The notes below the pieces were generated by a model, which was given only the letters and a program-made list of their open reading frames with translations, did no database searches and was not told the DNA's origin. Of a stretch of DNA of 64,000 bases, positions 55,957 through 63,418 are shown piece after piece. Both the position numbers and the translations under genes were made by a program. Within the stretch, counting starts at the first letter, position 1; each line of letters opens with the position of its first letter. Source of the stretch: Nocardioides dokdonensis FR1436 (GTDB lineage Bacteria > Actinomycetota > Actinomycetes > Propionibacteriales > Nocardioidaceae); assembly GCF_001653335.1 (NCBI RefSeq), contig NZ_CP015079.1, forward strand, positions 2,790,001 through 2,854,000, read 5' to 3'.

Positions 55957-55970
55957 TCATCACCACCTGA
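55953..55970 (+). other. Five-codon mini-ORF at the expected start of murF
   Basis: GTG-ATC-ATC-ACC-ACC-TGA (VIITT, stop) overlaps the murE stop in the GTGA style of a coupled downstream gene. No further murF coding follows; 124 bases later mraY begins. It may be the residue of a deleted murF or a chance feature. Confidence 0.4.
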
Positions 55971-56094
55971 CCGGCGAGGCGTGGTCGTGGTGCCGCGCCA
56001 GGTGCGCCAAGATGTTCGGTGCCGGTGAGCCGGCGCGGGCGGCGTACGGCACCCGCGAGGACCAGACACAGACTGGGAACGAGGTGCGTGGGCC

Positions 56095-57183
56095 GTGAGG
56101 GCGATCCTGCTGGGCGGAGGCCTGGCTCTGTTGATCTCGCTGATCGGCACCCGTTTCGCGATCAAGCAGTTCACCCGGTGGGGCTACGGCCAGGAGGTCC
56201 GCGACGACGGACCCACCACCCACCACGTCAAGCGCGGCACCCCGACCATGGGCGGCGTCGCCATCATCGGCGCGACCGTGCTCGGCTACTTCGGGGCGAA
56301 GCTGATCACGCTGTCCCCGCCGACGGCCTCTGCGCTGCTCCTGCTGCTGCTCTTCGTCGGCATCGGTGCCGTCGGCTTCCTCGACGACTTCATCAAGATC
56401 TACAAGCAGCGCAGCCTCGGGTTGCGCAGCAAGGCCAAGATCGTCGGCCAGACCGTCGTCGGCCTCACCTTCGGCATCCTGGCCCTGAGCCCGTTGCTCG
56501 AGGACGACCGCGGCCAGCGGCCGGCGTCGTTCTCGCTGTCCTTCATCCGTGACCTCGACAGCTTCGTGCTGCCGGCGGTCGCGGTCGTCGTGCTGATCCT
56601 GGTCATGGTCATCGCCACCAGCAACGCCACCAACCTCACCGACGGTGCCGACGGTCTGCTGACCGGCTGCAGCATGATGGTCTTCGGCGCCTACACGATC
56701 GTGAACATCTGGCAGAACAACCAGTGGTGCGGCCAGTCCGACATCACCTACGGCAAGTGCTACGAGGTGCGTGACCCGCTCGACCTGGCGATCGTGGCGG
56801 CGGCCATCACCGGCGCCTGCTTCGGCTTCCTGTGGTGGAACGCCTCGCCGGCCCAGATCTTCATGGGCGACACCGGGTCGCTGGCGCTCGGCGCCGCGCT
56901 CGCCGGCCTGGCCGTGCTGACCCGTACCGAGCTGCTGCTGGTGATCGTCGGTGGCGTCTTCGTCATGGAGACCGTCTCGGTGATGCTGCAGGTGTCCTGG
57001 TTCAAGCTCAGCAGACGCCTCACCGGCACGCCCAAGCGGCTCTTCCGGATGGCTCCGATCCACCACACGTTCGACATGGCGTGGGGCGAGGTCACCATGG
57101 TGATCCGCTTCTGGATCCTCACCGGCCTGTGCGTCGCGGGCGGCCTCGGCATCTTCTACGCCGAGTGGGTGGCCGGCACGTGA
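56095..57183 (+). CDS. mraY: Phospho-N-acetylmuramoyl-pentapeptide transferase
   Basis: A 362-residue membrane enzyme with about ten spans that makes lipid I from UDP-MurNAc-pentapeptide and undecaprenyl phosphate. HHVKRGTPTMGG, the catalytic FLDDFIKIY, NATNLTDGADGL and FMGDTGSLALG are the family motifs; APIHHTFDMAWGE is the HHH-region end. GTG 56095 has a GAGGTG site about 10 bases upstream. It stands directly behind murE; murF is absent here. It overlaps murD (GTGA). Confidence 0.95.
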   Translation: MRAILLGGGLALLISLIGTRFAIKQFTRWGYGQEVRDDGPTTHHVKRGTPTMGGVAIIGATVLGYFGAKLITLSPPTASALLLLLLFVGIGAVGFLDDFIKIYKQRSLGLRSKAKIVGQTVVGLTFGILALSPLLEDDRGQRPASFSLSFIRDLDSFVLPAVAVVVLILVMVIATSNATNLTDGADGLLTGCSMMVFGAYTIVNIWQNNQWCGQSDITYGKCYEVRDPLDLAIVAAAITGACFGFLWWNASPAQIFMGDTGSLALGAALAGLAVLTRTELLLVIVGGVFVMETVSVMLQVSWFKLSRRLTGTPKRLFRMAPIHHTFDMAWGEVTMVIRFWILTGLCVAGGLGIFYAEWVAGT

Positions 57184-58649
57184 GCGCGCCACGCGACCTG
57201 GACGGGCTCGACCAGACCAGCTCCTGGGACGGCGTGCGCGCCGTGGTGGCCGGCTTCGGCGTCTCCGGCTTCGCTGCCGCCGACAACCTCAACCACCTCG
57301 GCGCCGCCGTCACCGCGCTCGACGAGTCCGCGACCGGCAAGGAGGAGAAGGCCGAGCTGCTCGAGGTGCTCGGCGCCACGATCACGCTGGGCCCCGGCGC
57401 GACGGCTCGGCTGCCCGACGACGTCGACGTCGTGGTCACCTCGCCCGGCTGGCGCCCCGACAGCCCGCTGCTCGTCCAGGCGCGCGACCGCGGCGTCCCG
57501 GTGTGGGGCGAGGTCGAGCTGGCCTGGCGGCTGCGCCACCCCGAGCACGCCGCCCCGTGGCTCGCGGTCACCGGCACCAACGGCAAGACCACGACCGTGC
57601 AGATGCTCGACGCGATCCTGCGCGCGGCCGGGCTGCGCAGCGTCGCTGCCGGCAACGTGGGCCTGCCGATCGTCGAGGCGGTCATGGACCCGACGCCGTA
57701 CGACGTGCTGGCCGTGGAGCTCTCCAGCTTCCAGCTGCACTACACGAGCTCGATGAGCGCCGAGTCCGCCGTCGTGCTCAACGTGGCCGAGGACCACCTC
57801 GACTGGTACCCCTCGATGAGCGAGTACGCCGCCGACAAGGGCCGCGTCTACGAGCGGGTCCAGCGCGCCTGCGTCTACAACGTCGCCGACCCGGTGACCG
57901 AGGAGCTGGTGCGTGCGGCCGACGTCGTCGAGGGCGCCCGTGCGGTCGGGTTCACCCTCGGCATGCCCGGCGTCGGGATGCTCGGCCTGGTCGAGGACAT
58001 CCTCGTCGACCGCGCCTTCATCGAGCAGCGCACCGACAGCGCCGCCGAGCTGGTCACCGTAGGCGAGCTGGCCAGCAGCGCCCCGCACTACGTCGCCAAC
58101 GCGCTCGCGGCCGCCGCCCTGGCCCGCGCCCACGGCGTCTCCCAGCAAGCGGTCCGCGACGGGCTGCGCGCCTTCCGGCCCGACGGTCACCGCATCGCCG
58201 AGGTGGCCCGCCACGACGACGTCACCTGGGTCGACGATTCCAAGGCCACCAACCCGCACGCCGCCCTGGCGTCGCTGCGGGCCTACGACAGCGTCGTGTG
58301 GGTGGCCGGGGGACTGGCCAAGGGCGCGCGCTTCGAGGAGCTCGTCGCCGCGGTGCGCGACCGGTTGCGTGGCGTGGTGCTCCTGGGCCGCGACCGCCAC
58401 GTCGTCGCCGAGGCACTTGCGCGACACGCACCGGATGTACCCGTGATCGATGTTGGGGCGGATGAGACTGGTGTGACTGACGATGAGCACGCTCCGATGG
58501 GACGTGTCGTCGAGGCCGCAGCGGGTCTCGCCCAGCCGGGCGACACCGTGCTGCTGGCCCCGGGATGCGCCTCGCAGGACATGTTCACCGACTACGGCGC
58601 TCGCGGTGACGCGTTCGCCGCAGCAGTACGGGCCCGGACCGGCCCCTAG
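57180..58649 (+). CDS. murD: UDP-N-acetylmuramoyl-L-alanine--D-glutamate ligase
   Basis: A 489-residue Mur ligase adding D-Glu. VVAGFGVSGFAAADNL is the UDP-binding loop, AVTGTNGKTTTVQML the ATP loop, AVELSSFQLHYTSS and LNVAEDHLDWY follow, and DDSKATNPHA is the C-terminal domain signature. GTG 57180 overlaps the mraY stop. A patch at 58438-58492 (VIDVGADETGVTDDEH) uses GAT, GTT and ACT codons unlike the rest of the gene. A 30-base gap precedes ftsW. Confidence 0.94.
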   Translation: MSAPRDLDGLDQTSSWDGVRAVVAGFGVSGFAAADNLNHLGAAVTALDESATGKEEKAELLEVLGATITLGPGATARLPDDVDVVVTSPGWRPDSPLLVQARDRGVPVWGEVELAWRLRHPEHAAPWLAVTGTNGKTTTVQMLDAILRAAGLRSVAAGNVGLPIVEAVMDPTPYDVLAVELSSFQLHYTSSMSAESAVVLNVAEDHLDWYPSMSEYAADKGRVYERVQRACVYNVADPVTEELVRAADVVEGARAVGFTLGMPGVGMLGLVEDILVDRAFIEQRTDSAAELVTVGELASSAPHYVANALAAAALARAHGVSQQAVRDGLRAFRPDGHRIAEVARHDDVTWVDDSKATNPHAALASLRAYDSVVWVAGGLAKGARFEELVAAVRDRLRGVVLLGRDRHVVAEALARHAPDVPVIDVGADETGVTDDEHAPMGRVVEAAAGLAQPGDTVLLAPGCASQDMFTDYGARGDAFAAAVRARTGP

Positions 58650-58679
58650 GAGCGAGCAGAACCAGGAGAGGGGCCTCAG

Positions 58680-59951
58680 GTGACGACAGCCGTCCCCGAC
58701 GACGCGGGGTTCGCGGGTCGCCCGGGCTCCCTCCGCACCTCGCTGAGGACGCTGCGTGAGGCCTTCGACCGGCCGCTGACGTCGTACTACCTGCTGCTCG
58801 GTGCCTCCGCGCTGCTGCTGACCATCGGGCTGATCATGGTCCTCTCGGCCTCGAGCGTGTGGTCCTACAAGTACAGCGGCGGGGACTCCTACTCCGTGGT
58901 GCGCCGCCAGATGCTCTGGCTGGCGATCGGGCTGCCTGCGGCGTTCGTGGCGAGCCGGCTCCCGATGCGCTGGATCCGTGCCCTGGCCTACCCGGCGTAC
59001 CTGTTCTCGCTGGTGCTGCTGCTCCTGACCGCGTTCCTGGGCACCGAGGTCAACGGCAACCAGAACTGGCTCGGCGTCGGGTCGTTGGCGATCCAGCCCT
59101 CCGAGGTCGCCAAGCTGGCGCTGGTGCTCTGGGCCGCGCACATCTACGCCAACAAGGAGCGCCGCCTCCACAGCCTGCACCAGCTCGTGGTGCCGGTCGT
59201 GCCGGGCCTGCTGCTCGCGACCCTGCTCGTCGTCGCCGGCCGGGACCTGGGCACCGCCCTGGTCTTCTTCGCGATCCTGCTCGGCATGCTCTGGGTCGTG
59301 GGTGCTCCGGGCCGGCTGTTCGGGCTAGCGCTCTCCGTGATCGCCGTGGCGGCCATCGGGCTCGCCTCGACCGACACCGAGCGGGTCGCGCGGATCACGA
59401 CCTTCGTCGACCCCTTCCAGGACTACCACGACACCGGCTGGCAGCCCGCGCACGGCCTCTACGCGCTCTCCTCGGGCGGCTGGTTCGGCCAGGGCATCGG
59501 CGCCAGCCAGCAGAAGTGGGGCGACCTGCCCGAGGCACACACCGACTTCATCTTCGCCGTCCTGGGCGAGGAGCTCGGCCTCGTCGGCACCCTGCTGGTC
59601 GTGGGCCTGTTCCTCACCATCGCGCTCGCGGCGCTGCGGGTCGCACACCACACCCAGGAGCCGTTCGTCCGCTACGCCAGCTTCGGCATCGTGGTCTGGT
59701 TGATCGGCCAGATGATCATCAACGTCGGGATGGTCCTGGCGCTGCTGCCGGTCATCGGCATCCCGCTCCCGCTCGTCTCGTACGGCGGCTCCTCGCTGCT
59801 GCCGTCGCTGGTGGCCCTGGGCCTCCTGATCGGCTTCGCGCGCCGCGAGCCCGAGGCCGCGCAGGCCCTGGCCGCCCGTCGGCGCGGACGGGCCGCGGGC
59901 GTCGCGGCCGGCGCCCCGGGCGCGGACCACCCCAGCACGACCGCCCACTAG
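58680..59951 (+). CDS. ftsW: Lipid II polymerase FtsW (SEDS family)
   Basis: A 423-residue peptidoglycan glycosyltransferase with ten spans, partner of FtsI. LTIGLIMVLSASSVWSYKY, VNGNQNWLGVGSLAIQPSEVAKLALVLWAAH with the catalytic-region Asp/Glu context, RDLGTALVFFAILLGML and GIPLPLVSYGGSSLL are the SEDS hallmarks. The C-terminus is an Ala/Arg-rich tail. GTG 58680 follows AGGAGAGGGG. Its TAG stop doubles as the first half of the murG -10 box. Confidence 0.94.
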   Translation: MTTAVPDDAGFAGRPGSLRTSLRTLREAFDRPLTSYYLLLGASALLLTIGLIMVLSASSVWSYKYSGGDSYSVVRRQMLWLAIGLPAAFVASRLPMRWIRALAYPAYLFSLVLLLLTAFLGTEVNGNQNWLGVGSLAIQPSEVAKLALVLWAAHIYANKERRLHSLHQLVVPVVPGLLLATLLVVAGRDLGTALVFFAILLGMLWVVGAPGRLFGLALSVIAVAAIGLASTDTERVARITTFVDPFQDYHDTGWQPAHGLYALSSGGWFGQGIGASQQKWGDLPEAHTDFIFAVLGEELGLVGTLLVVGLFLTIALAALRVAHHTQEPFVRYASFGIVVWLIGQMIINVGMVLALLPVIGIPLPLVSYGGSSLLPSLVALGLLIGFARREPEAAQALAARRRGRAAGVAAGAPGADHPSTTAH

Positions 59952-59954
59952 GTT
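59949..59954 (+). promoter_or_regulatory. -10 box TAGGTT, leaderless promoter of murG
   Basis: TAGGTT ends 7 bases before ATG 59962, and its TAG is the ftsW stop codon. Confidence 0.5.
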
Positions 59955-59961
59955 GGTCCCG

Positions 59962-61062
59962 ATGCGCATCCTCCTCGCCGGTGGCGGTACCGCCGGCCAC
60001 ACCTCGCCCCTGCTCGCGACCGCGGACGCCCTGCGCCGCCTCGACCCCACGGTCGAGATCACCTGCCTGGGCACCCCTCGCGGCCTCGAGAACACCGTCG
60101 TGCCCGCGGCCGGCTACCCGTTGGAGCTGGTGCCGCCGGTGCCGCTGCCCCGCAAGCCCGGCCTCGACCTGCTGCGGGTGCCGGGTCGCATCCGCCGCGC
60201 GGTCCGTGAGACCCACGCCGTGCTCGACCGCGTCGACCCCGACGTCGTGGTCGGCTACGGCGGCTACGTCTCGGTCCCGGCCTACCTCGCCGCCCGCAAG
60301 CGCCGTCTGCCCGTCGTCGTGCACGAGCAGAACGCGCTGCCCGGCCTCGGCAACAAGCTCGGCGCCCGCGTGGCCGCCCGCCGTGGCGGCCGGGTCGCGG
60401 TCAGCTTCCCCGACACCCCGCTGCCCGGTGCCGAGTACGTCGGCCTGCCGATCCGCCGGATGATCTCCACCCTCGACCGCGACGCGCTGCGGGCCGAGGC
60501 GCGCGCGTTCTTCGGTCTCGACCCCGACCGGCCCACCCTCGTGGTCACCGGCGGCTCCCAGGGCGCCCGCCGGCTCAACCAGGCCGTGTCCGGCGCCGTC
60601 CGGCAGCTCGGTGCGGCCGGGGTGCAGGTGCTGCACGTCATCGGCCCGAAGGGCGAGATCGACCCCGGCGCCGCCACCGCGACCGGCACGCCGTACGTCG
60701 TGGAGCACTTCGTGGACCGCATGGACTACGCGCTCGCCGCCGCCGACCTGATGGTGTGCCGCAGCGGCGCCAACAGCGTCGTGGAGGCGGCCGCCACCGG
60801 CGTCCCGGCGGTCTTCGTGCCGCTGCCGATCGGCAACGGCGAGCAGGAGCTCAACGCCCGTCCGGTGGTCGACGCCGGAGGAGCGCTGCTGGTGCGCGAC
60901 GAGGAGCTGACCACCGGCTGGGTGGTCGAGCACGTCGTGCCGCTGGTCACCGACGCGGCGCGCCTCGCCACGATGAGCGCCGCCGCGCGCCACCTCGTCC
61001 CGCGCGACGCCGACGAGACGCTGGCCCGCATCGTGCTCGAGGCCGGGGGAGCGCGGCGATGA
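59962..61062 (+). CDS. murG: UDP-GlcNAc:lipid I GlcNAc transferase
   Basis: A 366-residue GT-B glycosyltransferase that converts lipid I to lipid II on the inner membrane face. MRILLAGGGTAGHTSPLLATADAL is the first Gly-rich loop, VVGYGGYVSVPAYLAA the second, VVTGGSQGARRLN the third; CRSGANSVVEAAATGVPAVFVPLP is the UDP-GlcNAc site. ATG 59962 is preferred over 59953 because of the -10 spacing. Its stop overlaps the murC start (ATGA). Confidence 0.94.
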   Translation: MRILLAGGGTAGHTSPLLATADALRRLDPTVEITCLGTPRGLENTVVPAAGYPLELVPPVPLPRKPGLDLLRVPGRIRRAVRETHAVLDRVDPDVVVGYGGYVSVPAYLAARKRRLPVVVHEQNALPGLGNKLGARVAARRGGRVAVSFPDTPLPGAEYVGLPIRRMISTLDRDALRAEARAFFGLDPDRPTLVVTGGSQGARRLNQAVSGAVRQLGAAGVQVLHVIGPKGEIDPGAATATGTPYVVEHFVDRMDYALAAADLMVCRSGANSVVEAAATGVPAVFVPLPIGNGEQELNARPVVDAGGALLVRDEELTTGWVVEHVVPLVTDAARLATMSAAARHLVPRDADETLARIVLEAGGARR

Positions 61063-63194
61063 GGCTGCCGGTCCCTGACGCCATCCCCGGCGTGGCCGAG
61101 CTTGGGCGGGTGCACTTCATCGGCATCGGCGGTGCCGGGCTGTCCGCCATCGCCCGGATCATGGCGGCCCGCGGTGTCACCGTCACCGGCAGCGACGACC
61201 AGGACACCCCGTTCCTGCCCTCGTTGCGCGAGCTCGGCGTCACCTGCCACCTCGGCTACGACGCCTCCCACCTCGGCGACCTGGGCCCCGACGACGCCGT
61301 CGTGGTGACCACCGCCGCACGGGAGGACAACCCCGAGGTGCTCGAGGCCCGCCGCCGCGGCCTGCGGCTGCTGCCGCGCTCGGCCGGCCTGGCCTCGGTG
61401 ATGGCCGACCGGCGGGTCCTGGCCGTCGCGGGCACGCACGGCAAGACCACCACCACCTCCCTGCTCACGGTCGCCCTGCTGGCCTGCGACACCGACCCGA
61501 CGTACGCCGTCGGTGGCGTTCTCTCGGCCACCGGCCGCAACGCCGACGCGGGCTCGGGTGAGCTGTTCGTCGCCGAGGCCGACGAGAGCGACGGGGCCTT
61601 CCTGGTCTACCGCCCGCACGCCGCGATCGTGACCAACGTCGGGGCCGACCACCTCGACACCTGGGGCACCGAGGAGGCCTACCGGGCCGCCTTCACCGAG
61701 TTCGTGGCCACCATCGACGCCGACGGGTTCCTGGTCGCCTGCGTCGACGACCCGGGGGCCGAGGCGCTGCGCCCCGTCGCCGAGGCCCGCGGGCTCACCT
61801 TCGTGGGCGTGGGGGAGGGCGAGCACGCCGACCTGCGCGCGCTGGACGTGGTCCTCGAGGGGACCACCTCCACCTTCACCGTCGTCGACCGCGGCACCGA
61901 GCTGGGGCGGGTGCGCCTGGCGATCCCGGGCCGCCACTACGTGCTCGACGCGCTCGCCGCGCTGGGTGTCGGGCTGCGCCTGGGCCTGCCCTTCGAGGGC
62001 CTGAAGGCCGGGCTCGAGGCCTTCGGCGGCACCGGTCGTCGCATGGAGGCCAAGGGAGAGGCCGGCGGCGTGCGCGTCTACGACTCCTACGCCCACCAGC
62101 CCATCGAGATCGCCGGCGACCTCGAGGCCGCCCGCTCCGTCGCCGGGCAGGGCCGCGTGATCGTGGCCTTCCAGCCGCACCTGGTCTCGCGCACCCGGAT
62201 CTTCGGTGCGCGTATGGGCGAGGCGCTCGGTGCCGCCGACGAGGTGGTCGTCCTCGGCGTCTACCTCGCCCGCGAGGACGCCGACCCCGCCGTCACCGGC
62301 GCCCTGGTCGCCGACCACGTGCCGCTGCCCGCCGAGCGGGTCGCCTTCGTGCCCGACCTCGACGACGTGCCCGCAGCGCTGGTGGCCCGGGCCCGGCCCG
62401 GCGACCTGGTGCTCACGCTGGGTGCCGGCAGCGTCACCGAGATCGGCCCCGGGTCCTCGCACTGCTGCGGGAGGGCAGCGGTGGCTGAGTCCTCACGGCG
62501 CCGGTTCGCCCGGCGCCAGTGGGCCCGGCGCTGGCTGCGGCTGCGGTACGTCGTCATCGGCGTGCTCACTCTCGCGCTGCTCGCTGTGGGCGCGTGGGCG
62601 CTGTGGTTCTCGTCGTTGCTGGCCGTCGAGAAGGTCGAGGTCGTGGGCGCCGACGTGCTCTCCGCCGAGGAGGTCGAGGCCGCGGCCGCGGTGCCGATGG
62701 GGGACCCCGTCGCGCGCGTCGACCTCGACGCGGTCCGGGCCCGGGTCGAGTCGTTGGCCGTGGTGCGCAGCGCCGACGTGACCCGGGCGTGGCCCGACGG
62801 CGTCCGGGTGGCCGTCGAGGAGCGGGTGGCCGTCGCCGTCGTGCGCATCGGCGCCGTGCTGCGCGGGATGGACTCCGACGGCGTGGTCTTCCGCGACTAC
62901 CGCGAGCCGCCCGGCGACCTGCCCCGCGTCGACGCGCTCTCCGGGGTGACCAGCGAGGCGCTGCGCGAGGGCGCAGCCGTCGTCTCGGCGCTGCCCGAGG
63001 ACCTCGCCGCCGGCGTCGACCACGTCCAGGTCGGCTCCGTCGACCAGATCCGCCTCGTCCTGCGCGACGGGCGGCAGGTGGTCTGGGGGAGCGCCTCGGA
63101 CTCCGAGCAGAAGGCGGCGGTCCTCGAGGTCCTCCTGCAGCAGGACGGGAAGGTCTTCGACGTCTCCGTGCCCGCCACCCCCACCACCCGCTGA
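61059..63194 (+). CDS. murC: MurC running in frame into FtsQ (single open frame)
   Basis: The first ~462 codons are UDP-MurNAc--L-alanine ligase: VHFIGIGGAGLSAIARIM, AVAGTHGKTTTTSLL near residue 124, FVAEADESDGAFLVYRPHAAI and GGTGRRMEAKGEAGGVRVYDSYAHQP are intact. After TEIGP the frame reads GSSHCCGRAAVAESS and continues into FtsQ without a stop (711 codons in total). In the -1-shifted frame the same DNA reads RVLALLREGSGG and stops at 62486-62488, the normal MurC end. A one-base loss in the CCCCGGG run (62447-62453) explains this. It is either a true fusion, a frameshift site or a base-call error. Confidence 0.85.
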   Translation: MRLPVPDAIPGVAELGRVHFIGIGGAGLSAIARIMAARGVTVTGSDDQDTPFLPSLRELGVTCHLGYDASHLGDLGPDDAVVVTTAAREDNPEVLEARRRGLRLLPRSAGLASVMADRRVLAVAGTHGKTTTTSLLTVALLACDTDPTYAVGGVLSATGRNADAGSGELFVAEADESDGAFLVYRPHAAIVTNVGADHLDTWGTEEAYRAAFTEFVATIDADGFLVACVDDPGAEALRPVAEARGLTFVGVGEGEHADLRALDVVLEGTTSTFTVVDRGTELGRVRLAIPGRHYVLDALAALGVGLRLGLPFEGLKAGLEAFGGTGRRMEAKGEAGGVRVYDSYAHQPIEIAGDLEAARSVAGQGRVIVAFQPHLVSRTRIFGARMGEALGAADEVVVLGVYLAREDADPAVTGALVADHVPLPAERVAFVPDLDDVPAALVARARPGDLVLTLGAGSVTEIGPGSSHCCGRAAVAESSRRRFARRQWARRWLRLRYVVIGVLTLALLAVGAWALWFSSLLAVEKVEVVGADVLSAEEVEAAAAVPMGDPVARVDLDAVRARVESLAVVRSADVTRAWPDGVRVAVEERVAVAVVRIGAVLRGMDSDGVVFRDYREPPGDLPRVDALSGVTSEALREGAAVVSALPEDLAAGVDHVQVGSVDQIRLVLRDGRQVVWGSASDSEQKAAVLEVLLQQDGKVFDVSVPATPTTR
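62481..63194 (+). CDS. ftsQ: Cell division protein FtsQ, internal start
   Basis: A 237-residue bitopic division protein if started at GTG 62481, which has a strong GGGAGGG ribosome site 5 bases upstream. A basic cytoplasmic tail (SSRRRFARRQWARRWLRLR) precedes one span (YVVIGVLTLALLAVGAWALWF); the POTRA domain follows (LLAVEKVEVVGADVLSAEEVE) and then the beta domain (VALRGMDSDGVVF-like region, LRDGRQVVWG). It joins FtsL and FtsB-type proteins in the divisome. In this sequence it is also the C-terminal part of the murC frame. Its stop begins another 22-bp repeat array. Confidence 0.9.
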   Translation: MAESSRRRFARRQWARRWLRLRYVVIGVLTLALLAVGAWALWFSSLLAVEKVEVVGADVLSAEEVEAAAAVPMGDPVARVDLDAVRARVESLAVVRSADVTRAWPDGVRVAVEERVAVAVVRIGAVLRGMDSDGVVFRDYREPPGDLPRVDALSGVTSEALREGAAVVSALPEDLAAGVDHVQVGSVDQIRLVLRDGRQVVWGSASDSEQKAAVLEVLLQQDGKVFDVSVPATPTTR

Positions 63195-63268
63195 CCCGGC
63201 CCGCATGTCGCGCCGACCCGGCGAGAAATGACGCGGGTCGCGGGCGTGTCGGCGCGATGCGGGGTCGG
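63192..63268. repeat. 22-bp repeat array, locus C (two forward units, one degenerate reverse unit)
   Basis: The unit 63192-63213 (tgacccggcccgcatgtc + gcgc) differs by one base from the third unit at locus B, and again begins with the stop TGA, that of ftsQ. A diverged unit follows at 63214-63235, and a reverse-orientation remnant (CGGCGCGATGCGGGGTCGG) at about 63250-63268. Confidence 0.7.
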
Positions 63269-63280
63269 GCGGTCCTTACT

Positions 63281-63294
63281 GTCGTGATCACGAC
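63281..63294. promoter_or_regulatory. Perfect 14-bp palindrome upstream of ftsZ
   Basis: GTCGTGATCACGAC is its own reverse complement. It overlaps a TACTGT -10-like box (63277-63282) and lies just before TTGACA (63299-63304). Operator role is inferred. Confidence 0.45.
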
Positions 63295-63298
63295 GAGG

Positions 63299-63337
63299 TT
63301 GACATAACTATAACCCTCTACCTGAGGGTCAGAGTTG
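63299..63337 (+). promoter_or_regulatory. AT-rich ftsZ promoter region with inverted repeat
   Basis: TTGACA at 63299-63304 and TATAAC at 63309-63314 are promoter-like hexamers, but they are too close together to be one -35/-10 pair. AACTATAACCCTC (63306-63318) and GAGGGTCAGAGTT (63324-63336) form an imperfect inverted repeat, matching at 11 of 13 positions around a 5-base centre. It sits about 85 bases before the ftsZ start. Confidence 0.5.
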
Positions 63338-63418
63338 AGACACAGATCCTCCCGTCGCCCCAGACTCCGCACCAGCCAGCACGACACCCAACCAGCACTC
63401 AGTGAGAGGCGAGCCACC

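Noticed and set aside
60756-61058. An upstream extension of the murC frame into murG
   Set aside because: murG is complete in its own frame, and ATG 61059 overlaps its stop in the usual coupled way; the upstream residues are Arg/Gly-rich.
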